Positions 52,978-61,369 of a stretch of 64,000 nucleotides of DNA are shown piece by piece; the first letter of the stretch is position 1, and each line of letters opens with the position of its first letter. This stretch comes from Lewinellaceae bacterium. Its GTDB lineage: Bacteria; Bacteroidota; Bacteroidia; Chitinophagales; Saprospiraceae. The stretch is taken from the NCBI GenBank assembly GCA_020636045.1, contig JACJYP010000004.1, positions 1 through 64,000 of the forward strand, read 5' to 3'. The position numbers and the translations under genes are program-made. The notes under the pieces were generated by a model, which ran no database searches, was not told the DNA's origin, and worked only from the letters and a program-made list of their open reading frames with translations.

Positions 52978-53858
52978 ATATGCATACTTGCCACACCACG
53001 CTGCTTTGTCGCGGCCGGCTGATCGACCTGTCCGAACCGCAGGTGATGGGTATCCTGAACCTGACGCCTGATTCGTTTTACGACGGCGGGCGGCACACAC
53101 TACCGGAATCGGCCCTCAGGCAGACGGAAATTATGTTGAAAGCAGGCGCTATATTCATTGACGCAGGAGGCGCCTCATCCAGGCCGGGCGCCGAAGAAGT
53201 GCCCGTCGAAGCGGAGTTGAGTCGTGTGATCCCTGTCATCGAGGCCATTGTCCGCTGCTTTCCGGAGGCATTTATTTCGGTCGACACCTGGCGGGCAGAA
53301 GTTGCCCGCGCAGCCTGCGAGGCCGGAGCCGGCATGGTCAACGACATTTCAGCCGGCCGTTTTGATACGGCCATGTACGAAACGCTGCAAACACTGGGAG
53401 TGCCTTATGTGCTCATGCATATGCAGGGCACGCCACAAACCATGCAACAAGATCCTCATTATCAAAATGTTGTAAATGAGGTTTTGGAATTTTTTATTGG
53501 AGAATTAGAAAAATTGAGGTCCCTTGGTATCAAGGATATTGTGCTGGACCCCGGCTTCGGGTTCGGCAAGACGGTCTCGCAGAACTTTCAACTGCTGGAC
53601 AACCTGGATATCTTTGAAAAAGTGCTGGGGTTACCCGTCTTGGCAGGCATTTCACGCAAATCGATGATCTGTAAAGTGCTGAAAGTTTCGCCGGAAAATG
53701 CACTGAACGGCACTACCGCTCTGCACATGGTAGCATTGCAACGCGGCGCGCGTATCCTGCGTGCGCACGATGTAAAAGAAGCCGTGGAAACGATCCGCCT
53801 GTGGGAATGCCTGCGAGATATTCAATCGCCGGAGTCATCAGAAGCGTCGAAGTCCTGA
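52974..53858 (+). CDS. folP: dihydropteroate synthase
   Basis: Condenses 6-hydroxymethyl-dihydropterin pyrophosphate with p-aminobenzoate. 294 residues from the ATG at 52974 (overlapping the cytochrome stop as ATGA; an ATG two codons later is possible). It shows MGILNLTPDSFYDGG, IDAGGASSRPGAEEV in place of the usual DIGGxSTRPG, SVDTWRAEVARAA, MVNDISAG, VLMHMQGTPQTMQ, LDPGFGFGKT and AGISRKSMI. Complete TIM barrel. The Thr-to-Ser change in the pABA/sulfonamide loop is visible. Its end overlaps the convergent TerB-like gene by 37 bp. Confidence 0.95.
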   Translation: MNMHTCHTTLLCRGRLIDLSEPQVMGILNLTPDSFYDGGRHTLPESALRQTEIMLKAGAIFIDAGGASSRPGAEEVPVEAELSRVIPVIEAIVRCFPEAFISVDTWRAEVARAACEAGAGMVNDISAGRFDTAMYETLQTLGVPYVLMHMQGTPQTMQQDPHYQNVVNEVLEFFIGELEKLRSLGIKDIVLDPGFGFGKTVSQNFQLLDNLDIFEKVLGLPVLAGISRKSMICKVLKVSPENALNGTTALHMVALQRGARILRAHDVKEAVETIRLWECLRDIQSPESSEASKS

Positions 53859-54352
53859 TCCTCATCTTCAACTTCCCGGTGGTGCTCTATCGGGGTCAGC
53901 ATGGGCAGTTTTACCCATTTGCTCTCCACAGCGCTGATCGAGCCGATGCGAAGAAAACCTCCGGAGGCTTTGGCTGTTTCTTCCGCCAGGCCGACAAAAC
54001 CCGTATACAGGTCGGCTGCCAGATCGACATCCAGTTTGGCAAGTATCGGATTGAGTTTTTCAAGGCGATCGGACAATGCCGAATTGCGTGCATCCACATC
54101 GGTCGGCAGGCGATCCATTTCACTCTGCACTTTCGCCCAGAAATCCGATACGACAACACGATAGAACTCATTCAATTCTTTCGGGCGATTGTAGGTTCGG
54201 GTGCGTAGCAAGCGTTCTGTCCACTTTCGCTCTTCCCTGTCGATCTCGCCGTCGGCTGCTCCGACCAGGATCGTGATCAACGCCGGTGCCCCCACCAGCG
54301 CGTCGATCTCTTCATGAGACAGGCTTTGAAAGCCTTCGATCATTGTCCACAT
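53822..54352 (-). CDS. TerB-like hypothetical protein
   Basis: 176 residues from the ATG at 54352 (MWTMIEGFQSLSHEEIDALV). The helical segment LITILVGAADGEIDREERKW resembles the first half of TerB/DjlA-N domains, which have a conserved acidic ADGxI metal site. A long acidic tail (EVEDEDQDFDASDDSGD) closes it. Starts further upstream are open but lack similarity. TACTTTTA at 54380-54387 could be a -7 box. The last 37 bp overlap folP on the other strand. Confidence 0.65.
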   Translation of the reverse strand: MWTMIEGFQSLSHEEIDALVGAPALITILVGAADGEIDREERKWTERLLRTRTYNRPKELNEFYRVVVSDFWAKVQSEMDRLPTDVDARNSALSDRLEKLNPILAKLDVDLAADLYTGFVGLAEETAKASGGFLRIGSISAVESKWVKLPMLTPIEHHREVEDEDQDFDASDDSGD

Positions 54353-54618
54353 AATTGAGTTGGTTTTTAAAATTCCCGGTAAAAGTATTTTGGTTGGCGT
54401 GAAAGAAAAAGGGACGCTTTTAAAAAATGCAAGTTTCTTCAGCAAGGTCACTTCACCATGCTAACTTTACCGCTTCCGGGAAAAGCGGTATTTGACGAAC
54501 GGCAAACAGCGGGGCAGACAACTGTTTCATTCATACGACTCTCTGTCAGGGATTTGTGTATGAGCATATTACCCCTGTTTCGGGTTCGCAAAAAGAGACG
54601 CGTTAAAGACTGATTGTC

Positions 54619-57291
54619 ATGGCCAGAGCAAAAAAAGGAGGAAAGAAAAGCGGAGAAGGAAAGACTACCCCGCTGATGCAGCAATACGTCCAGGTAAAAA
54701 CCAAATACCCGGATGCTATCCTGTTGTTTCGGGTAGGTGATTTTTACGAGACATTTGGAGAAGATGCCGTCAAAGCCTCACGGGCACTGGGCATCACCCT
54801 CACCAGCCGCAATAACGGAGGGTCCGACATCGAACTGGCAGGTTTCCCGTATCATGCCCTCGACATGTACCTGCCGCGCCTGGTCCGCGCCGGTTTCCGG
54901 GTGGCGATCTGCGAGCAGATGGAAAAGCCGGTGCCCGGCAAAGTGGTGCGCCGTTCGGTGACGGAGGTAGTCACGCCCGGGGTCACGACCGATGATGCCC
55001 TGCTCGACCACAACTCAAATAATTTTCTGGCGGCCCTTGCATTCGGGCAGCACGAGCGCTATGGAGCGGCATTTCTCGATATCTCCACGGGCGAGTTTTT
55101 TGTTGCGGAAGGAGATGCCGCCACCGTCGACAAACTGCTGCAAAGTTTCAAACCTGCCGAGATCATCCTGCCCAAAAGCAGGCTCAAGGAGTTTACAGCC
55201 GTGTATGGCGACAAGTTTTATACGTACACGCTGGAAGACTGGATCTTCACTTACGATTTTGCCCGGGAAAAACTGTTGGAACACTTCCAGACCCAAAGCC
55301 TGAAGGGCTTCGGCGTAGAAGAATACGAGCTGGGTCAAACAGCGGCGGGATCGGCCCTGCATTACCTCGGCACCACCGAAAACACCCAGCTCGCACACAT
55401 TACGGGCATCAGCAGGCTGCAAACTGAAAAATACGTCTGGCTCGACCGCTTTACCATCCGAAACCTCGAACTGATCGGTTCCAATCACGAAAACGGCACG
55501 GCGCTGTTGCAGGTGCTGGACAAAACGCTGAGCCCGATGGGTGCACGGTTGCTAAAAAAATGGGTGTTGCTGCCGCTGACCAGTCTCGTCCAGATCCGCG
55601 AACGGCACGACATCGTGGCGTTTATGGTGGAACAGCAGGCTTTCAGAGCAGAAATGGAGCCCCATATCCGCCATATCGGTGACCTTGAAAGATTGATGAG
55701 CAAAACAGCGGTGGGCAAGATCAACCCGAGGGAGGCGATGCAACTGCGCAGGGCGCTGATCGCCATCGAGCAACTGAAGGCAGGACTGCTCATGAGCAAT
55801 CACAACGGGTTGCGAAAACTGGGAGAAGGACTGAATCCCTGTCTCACTTTGCGCGAACGCATTGAAAAAGATATCGCTCCCGATCCACCCGCAGATATCC
55901 GTAAGGGCGATACGATCGCAGACAGCGCCAACGAGGCGCTCGACGATCTCCGCAATGTGGTGCGCAACAGCCGCGACCTGCTGCTGAACATCCAGAAACG
56001 CGAATCGGAGCGCACCGGCATCCCCACCCTGAAGATCGCCTTTAATAATGTTTTCGGCTATTACATCGAAGTGACCAGCAAATGGAAAGACCAGGTGCCA
56101 CCCGAATGGACCCGCAAACAGACGATTGCCAACGGAGAACGCTTTATCACCGAAGAACTCAAGGAACTGGAATCCAGGATACTCGGCGCAGAAGAAAAGA
56201 TACTGGAACTGGAAGAGCGTATTTTCAGGGAACTTGTTGAAGAAATAGGCCAGTATATCCAGCCGATCCAGCACAATGCGCACCTGATCGCCCGACTCGA
56301 CTGCCTGTTGTCATTTGCACAGGTGACGACGCAGCGCAACTATGTGCGGCCCGAAATGAACGATTCCACCCTGCTCGATATCCGCGAAGGCCGGCATCCG
56401 GTCATCGAAACGCAACTGCCTGTGGGGGAACCGTATGTGCCCAACGACGTGTACCTCGACAACGAATCCGTGCAGATCATGCTGATCACCGGACCAAATA
56501 TGTCGGGCAAATCCGCGCTCCTGCGGCAAACCGCTCTGATCACGATCATGGCGCAAATGGGTTGCTTTGTGCCGGCTGCCAGCGCGCAGATCGGCATCAT
56601 CGACAAAGTATTCACCCGTGTGGGCGCCAGCGACAACATCAGCGGCGGAGAAAGCACCTTTATGGTCGAAATGAACGAGACGGCCCTGATCATGAATAAC
56701 ATCAGCGATCGCTCCCTGATCCTGCTCGACGAGATCGGCCGCGGCACCAGCACCTACGACGGCATTAGCATCGCCTGGAGCCTGGCAGAATACCTGCACG
56801 ACAACGATAAGGCAAGGCCCAAAACCCTCTTCGCCACACATTACCACGAACTCAACGAGTTGTCGGAAACCCACGAGCGCATCCACAATTTCCACGTCAG
56901 CACCAAAGAAGTAGGCCACAAGGTCATTTTCCTGAGAAAACTGGCGCCCGGCGGTTCCAACCACTCTTTTGGAATACACGTGGCACGCATGGCGGGCATG
57001 CCCCAAAGCATCGTAGAGCGCGCCGGGGACATTCTCAAAACCCTGGAGACCAAGCAGATAGAACACGATATCCCTGTCGAAACGAACGGACAACCGCGTG
57101 CAGAATCGGCGGCTCAGATGAAACGCAAGGTCAAAAACATTGCGGCGCCGCTTCAGTTGCACATCTTCGACGTGGATGATTTTACCATGAAAGTCAGGGA
57201 AGAACTGCTCTCGCTCGACCTGAACACGATGACTCCCATGGATGCGCTGTGGAAACTGAGCGAGTTGAGAAAAATAGCAGAGAAAAAATAG
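54619..57291 (+). CDS. mutS: DNA mismatch repair protein MutS
   Basis: 890 residues. The mismatch-binding Phe-x-Glu is F42-Y-E44 in FRVGDFYETF, the lever and clamp domains follow, and the ATPase has Walker A GPNMSGKS at 625-632, SGGESTFMVEM, the Walker B region LILLDEIGRGTSTYDG and the ATHYHEL switch. The C-terminal dimerisation segment ends LDLNTMTPMDALWKLSELRKIAEKK. This is the full-length MutS1 type. The upstream gap has a small hairpin (54468-54490). mutL is not in this window. Confidence 0.97.
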   Translation: MARAKKGGKKSGEGKTTPLMQQYVQVKTKYPDAILLFRVGDFYETFGEDAVKASRALGITLTSRNNGGSDIELAGFPYHALDMYLPRLVRAGFRVAICEQMEKPVPGKVVRRSVTEVVTPGVTTDDALLDHNSNNFLAALAFGQHERYGAAFLDISTGEFFVAEGDAATVDKLLQSFKPAEIILPKSRLKEFTAVYGDKFYTYTLEDWIFTYDFAREKLLEHFQTQSLKGFGVEEYELGQTAAGSALHYLGTTENTQLAHITGISRLQTEKYVWLDRFTIRNLELIGSNHENGTALLQVLDKTLSPMGARLLKKWVLLPLTSLVQIRERHDIVAFMVEQQAFRAEMEPHIRHIGDLERLMSKTAVGKINPREAMQLRRALIAIEQLKAGLLMSNHNGLRKLGEGLNPCLTLRERIEKDIAPDPPADIRKGDTIADSANEALDDLRNVVRNSRDLLLNIQKRESERTGIPTLKIAFNNVFGYYIEVTSKWKDQVPPEWTRKQTIANGERFITEELKELESRILGAEEKILELEERIFRELVEEIGQYIQPIQHNAHLIARLDCLLSFAQVTTQRNYVRPEMNDSTLLDIREGRHPVIETQLPVGEPYVPNDVYLDNESVQIMLITGPNMSGKSALLRQTALITIMAQMGCFVPAASAQIGIIDKVFTRVGASDNISGGESTFMVEMNETALIMNNISDRSLILLDEIGRGTSTYDGISIAWSLAEYLHDNDKARPKTLFATHYHELNELSETHERIHNFHVSTKEVGHKVIFLRKLAPGGSNHSFGIHVARMAGMPQSIVERAGDILKTLETKQIEHDIPVETNGQPRAESAAQMKRKVKNIAAPLQLHIFDVDDFTMKVREELLSLDLNTMTPMDALWKLSELRKIAEKK

Positions 57292-57297
57292 GCCGCC

Positions 57298-57990
57298 TCA
57301 GGCCGCTTCGGTAGGAGTCGCTTCTTTTTGGTAACACAGTATCCAGTTGCCACCGGTATCGATATACCAGGCGCCTGTAAATGCTTTCCGGAAAGTCTGC
57401 TCGAAAAAACGCTCGGTCAGGACCCTTACCGCCGGATTGCCTCCGTGAAGCCGGTTGAACAAAAGCAATCCTCCCGGGCGCAAGAGCAAGCCGCAATCAT
57501 GCAAAAATTCGGCTGTCTCGAAAGGCGGGGGTGTCAGCTCGTCTTCAAAGATATCCACGACCACCATATCATACTGTGCCTCCGTAACCTCCACAAATAC
57601 ACGCGCGTCAGCCGTAACAATATCCAGCGGACTCTCAAGCCGTGACAAGGTATACTTGGAAGCCAATAACGACACCACCTCATCCCACTCCACAGCCGTG
57701 TAGTGGAAGCGGCAATCGAACACTTTTTCAAGGATAAACGGAACGGAACCGAGCCCCAGGCCCAGCACGAGCACATCGGCTATATTCCGCTCTGATATTT
57801 GCAACTTTTTGAAAGCCAGCAAAAAATTCCGGTAGAGGTCGTCCCAGGAATAAATGGCATCGCCACTCAGCAACTGCAGCCGCCCCCGGTCAAGAATGAC
57901 CGAAAGTTCCGGATTTTGTTCCGAAGCGGCTTCTTCCAGTGTAATGGGCACCAGATACGAAAGCCATTTTTTCCATAAGGGTATGCGCAT
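57298..57990 (-). CDS. spermidine-synthase-like SAM-dependent methyltransferase
   Basis: 230 residues with a Rossmann methyltransferase core: VLVLGLGLGSVPFIL (motif I), YTAVEWDEVVSLLA (motif II), DIVTADARVFVE and YDMVVVDIFEDELTPP (motif IV), and LLLRPGGLLLFNRL. It resembles the spermine/spermidine synthase superfamily. The N-terminal beta-hairpin domain is short, and the DIFEDELTPPPF motif replaces the catalytic DSSDP-type loop, so polyamine synthesis is doubtful. It lies 21 bp downstream of the AsmA gene and is probably cotranscribed. Confidence 0.75.
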   Translation of the reverse strand: MRIPLWKKWLSYLVPITLEEAASEQNPELSVILDRGRLQLLSGDAIYSWDDLYRNFLLAFKKLQISERNIADVLVLGLGLGSVPFILEKVFDCRFHYTAVEWDEVVSLLASKYTLSRLESPLDIVTADARVFVEVTEAQYDMVVVDIFEDELTPPPFETAEFLHDCGLLLRPGGLLLFNRLHGGNPAVRVLTERFFEQTFRKAFTGAWYIDTGGNWILCYQKEATPTEAA

Positions 57991-58011
57991 GGGAACCTGC
58001 TGTTGATCCGG

Positions 58012-61000
58012 CTAACGGTTGTCTTTCTTCTTCTTTTTGAACGGATCCCATTGCTCCAGTTTCTTTTTGGCATCATCAACCGTCTTCTTCCCCTGATCGC
58101 CCAGCACTTCGTCCGCTTTCTTGTTTACAGCCTCTCCGGCCTTATTCCCCAGTTCCTGTGTTGCCTTGTCCTTGGCTTCCTGCACTTTCTGGTTGGCCAG
58201 GTTGCGCAGACTGTCGGCCGCCTTGTCAGCCGCCGCTTTCGCCTTGTCTTTCGCCGCTTCCAGTTCCCTGTTGGCGACATTCCGCAGCGAATCTCTCGCC
58301 TTGTCGACAGTCGCCTGCATCGTAGCGCCGGCCTCCTCCTTGATGGAACTCTGGCCGTCAGAGCCGAGTATTTTCATAGCGACTTTCGGGCTGGAAAGCG
58401 TGCCGGTGAGATCGAACCGCACATTGATATATTCACCCTGGGCAAGGCTTACGCCGTACTTCCCTGCCTCTTTGGAAAGGAAACCCAGCCCGGCATTGGC
58501 AGCGCTGCCGACCGAACTTTTTTCCAGCGCCTTGCGCGGGGTCTTGGTGATGATCTGATAATTCATTTCCTGGTTCAGGCCGTGCGAGCCTCCTATTTTC
58601 ATCGACACATCGCGCACCTGTGCATCGAATGGCTTCACCACCACGTTGCCGTCCTTGATCTCAAACCAGTTGCGCGTGTTTTTCAATTCCAGTTTGCTCA
58701 GGTAGTCGACCCCCAGTTTCGAGCCGATTTCTGTCATGGGTTTAAAATTGCTGAACACAGCGTTCAGGGTTTCGAGGAACCCGGCGGCAGAAAGCGTCGT
58801 CAGGTCGGGTGTCATGTCTTTTCCGAGTACACCGCTCATGGTCAGCGTGGTATTGAACTTTCCATCGATCAGTTGCATCACGGGGGCAAAGGCTTTGACA
58901 GTAGCGAAGTTCTGGAACGCATCGCGGAATCCCATATCTTGAAAAGCCAGGTCGACATTGAACAGAGGCTTAGAAATATCTTTGGTGCTGTATTCTCCGG
59001 AAAGACCGATCTGGCCGCCGAATGCGTCGGCAGTAAAGTCCTCAAGCCTGGCCGCGCTGTTCTTTACCACTACCCTGCCCTTCAGGTTGTTCAGGTCGTA
59101 GTCAGTGTATTTGACGCGGCCGAAATCTGCGTTCAGGGTCATGTCCATGTTTTCAGGCACCGGAATAATATCTTCCGCAGGAGGCGGACCCGAACTTGCG
59201 GTCGTAGCTGTAGTTGCGGGTTCTGTCATGAACTGGTTCAGGTCGAAGTAACTGGAACGCAGGTTCACGACACCCGCAACCGTCTGGTTATCAAACAAAT
59301 AATTCCAGGCATTCCTGATCTCGCCGCTTCCATGCAGGTCGCTGGGACCCATATTGAGGCCAAATTCGGATACATTCATCAGGTTGGGGGTAAAATGCCC
59401 CTGCATGCTCATATTCGTGATGTCGTAGGTGTCGTATTTGAGACGCCCAATCTTGCCGTCTACCACAAAGTCCCAGCGGTCGAATGCCTTCTCTTCAGGT
59501 TCGGCTGCCGTTTCGCTGGGTACCACACCGGCTTCATCGCCGGCAGGTTCTTCCATCCACTCGTTCGCATCGAATAGATTGGAAGCAATGCTGAGGTTGC
59601 CCGTCATCGTTTTTTTCGTGGAAAAATACGCCAGGATATTATCGATACTGCCCGATGCGCGCAGGTCCGAGCGGCCGAGTTTGGCGTCGAATTCGCGAAC
59701 ATCGACTCGCTGCGGACTGATGCTGGTCGATAATTGCCGGATCGACACATCAGGGCTTCCTTCGGCCCGGTAGTTGATGCCGCTCATGGCGAAATCGCCG
59801 GCCATGTCAACCTGGTCGTACTGCTGTTTATCAATCTGGCTCATGGCGGCCTTCATCGTAATATTGGCTTTTATCACTCCTGCCAGTTCCTGCACGCCTT
59901 CCATCGGAAAGGCTTTGGACAATTCACCCAGATTGAGCGTGCCGGTCAGTTTTGTGTTGATATTCGGGTCTGTTTCCGGTGTGCGCAGGTAGAAAAACCC
60001 TTCCAGCGGATTGGAACCGATCCGGAGGCTGAATTTCGGGATATCCACTTTCATATCGTTGAGCCGCTGGCTTGGGCTGGTAACCGATGCATCGACATTG
60101 ATGTTGCTGACGCCCAGCGGCAGGTCGGGATATTTGAAATCGGCATTCCCGACCTTCATATTAATCTTGAATGAGGGATAAATAATATCGTTGTAGGTGC
60201 CTTTGGCGTAGCCGGTAAACTGCACGGTGCCGTTTGCCTGCACGTTTTCAAAATCTTTGGTGTAGGCGCCCGGAATGACAGAGAGGAAACTCTTGAAAGT
60301 ATTTTGCGGCGTACCGAACGTAAGGTCCATACGAATGTCTTCACTGTTTTCCGGCATTTGAACCCAGCCATCCAGCACCAATTTCAAGGCATTGACCGTC
60401 AGGTCATTGTATTTGAAAGTAAACTTCATGTTTTTCATATCCGCCCCCAGTGTCGCTTCCCAGTCCGCCTGTGCATTGCGCAGGTATTGCACCCCGCCGT
60501 AGTTGACCGATAGTTTGGCGATCTGAGTGCTCATGACCAGATCGTACAGATCGGTACCGAACTCTCCGGAGCCGTTGTGCTCCAGGCCTTCGATCTCGGT
60601 GCGCATTTCCAGCGAGCGGTCGTCATAAAGGATTTTGCCGTCCCTGATGCCGTAACGCTCCAGTTTTACCGGCGCCGCCTCGTCTGCCGGTTCTGCAGCC
60701 TCCCCTTCCGGTTCGGGCTTCGTAATATCATAATTTGCCTGGCCGTCGCCGAGCACGAACACCCTGATATCCGGCTTTTGGAAATACAGGCCTTTGATCA
60801 CGACTTCGCTGCCGAAAATGGCCGACCAGAGATCGATCGCTACATCCAGCCGGTCACAGCGGACCAGTTTTACGCCTTCGAAGGGTCCGGGGCCATTGGT
60901 CACTTCCAGACCCTCCAATCCTACCGACAATTTCGGAAAATGGCGGAACACGGAAATATCGACGTCCTTGAAATCCACCGTTGCCGTCAGGCTTTCGTTG

Positions 61001-61113
61001 GCAGATATCTTTACCTGTTCTATGATCTCGTCTTTAAACAAATACGGCAGTGCGATCAGGGCGCCCAGCAGCAAAACGATAAAAATGGCTATACCAAAAA
61101 GAATCTTTTTCAT
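58012..61113 (-). CDS. AsmA family envelope protein with amphipathic C-terminal tail
   Basis: 1033 residues. One N-terminal membrane helix (ILFGIAIFIVLLLGALIALPYLF) is followed by AsmA-like periplasmic sequence: VDFKDVDISVFRHFPKLSVGLEGLEV, VVIKGLYFQKPDIRV, VDISPQRVDV-type strands and the conserved DGKFNTTLTMSG region. AsmA proteins form long beta-grooves that move lipid between membranes. The last ~110 residues are unusual: repeats of xDKAxDSLRNxANxxLEAAKDK like LEA or apolipoprotein helices, then DPFKKKKKDNR. Confidence 0.88.
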   Translation of the reverse strand: MKKILFGIAIFIVLLLGALIALPYLFKDEIIEQVKISANESLTATVDFKDVDISVFRHFPKLSVGLEGLEVTNGPGPFEGVKLVRCDRLDVAIDLWSAIFGSEVVIKGLYFQKPDIRVFVLGDGQANYDITKPEPEGEAAEPADEAAPVKLERYGIRDGKILYDDRSLEMRTEIEGLEHNGSGEFGTDLYDLVMSTQIAKLSVNYGGVQYLRNAQADWEATLGADMKNMKFTFKYNDLTVNALKLVLDGWVQMPENSEDIRMDLTFGTPQNTFKSFLSVIPGAYTKDFENVQANGTVQFTGYAKGTYNDIIYPSFKINMKVGNADFKYPDLPLGVSNINVDASVTSPSQRLNDMKVDIPKFSLRIGSNPLEGFFYLRTPETDPNINTKLTGTLNLGELSKAFPMEGVQELAGVIKANITMKAAMSQIDKQQYDQVDMAGDFAMSGINYRAEGSPDVSIRQLSTSISPQRVDVREFDAKLGRSDLRASGSIDNILAYFSTKKTMTGNLSIASNLFDANEWMEEPAGDEAGVVPSETAAEPEEKAFDRWDFVVDGKIGRLKYDTYDITNMSMQGHFTPNLMNVSEFGLNMGPSDLHGSGEIRNAWNYLFDNQTVAGVVNLRSSYFDLNQFMTEPATTATTASSGPPPAEDIIPVPENMDMTLNADFGRVKYTDYDLNNLKGRVVVKNSAARLEDFTADAFGGQIGLSGEYSTKDISKPLFNVDLAFQDMGFRDAFQNFATVKAFAPVMQLIDGKFNTTLTMSGVLGKDMTPDLTTLSAAGFLETLNAVFSNFKPMTEIGSKLGVDYLSKLELKNTRNWFEIKDGNVVVKPFDAQVRDVSMKIGGSHGLNQEMNYQIITKTPRKALEKSSVGSAANAGLGFLSKEAGKYGVSLAQGEYINVRFDLTGTLSSPKVAMKILGSDGQSSIKEEAGATMQATVDKARDSLRNVANRELEAAKDKAKAAADKAADSLRNLANQKVQEAKDKATQELGNKAGEAVNKKADEVLGDQGKKTVDDAKKKLEQWDPFKKKKKDNR

Positions 61114-61146
61114 GGTTGCTTTTATGAAGCATGCGTGTTAGTGAAC

Positions 61147-61160
61147 GCATCAGCTGATGC
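61147..61160. promoter_or_regulatory. 14-bp perfect palindrome between asmA-like and rnd genes
   Basis: GCATCAGCTGATGC lies 34 bp upstream of the AsmA ATG in a 256-bp divergent gap. It could be an operator. Nothing else recognisable lies in 61114-61357. Confidence 0.35.
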
Positions 61161-61357
61161 AAGGTTGTTACCGCAATATATAACAAAAACGACAGTGCGG
61201 TCACATAACAAGAGACAGCGAAAATCCCTTAACGGATGCCCGTTCTCTTTCGCGGCGCAAGTTAATTGATGTTTGAACGATATTCTTTTGCATAAGAATA
61301 CAAAGGAAATATTAAAACCAAAATTGCCATTAAACGCGGTTTGAAATCAATCCTGTT

Positions 61358-61365
61358 TACATTTA
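61358..61365 (+). promoter_or_regulatory. -7-like box TACATTTA four bases before an ATG
   Basis: Seven of eight positions match TAnnTTTG, and the spacing to the ATG at 61370 is the same as at 49298-49310. It could give a leaderless rnd mRNA. Confidence 0.3.
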
Positions 61366-61369
61366 CCGC

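Noticed and set aside
55552..57162. Minus-strand ORFs of 243 and 283 codons opposite mutS
   Set aside because: Antisense to strongly conserved mutS motifs; no independent support.
58003..59577. 524-codon plus-strand ORF opposite the AsmA gene
   Set aside because: Shadow of a GC-rich coding strand; the AsmA frame has clear family motifs and this one does not.
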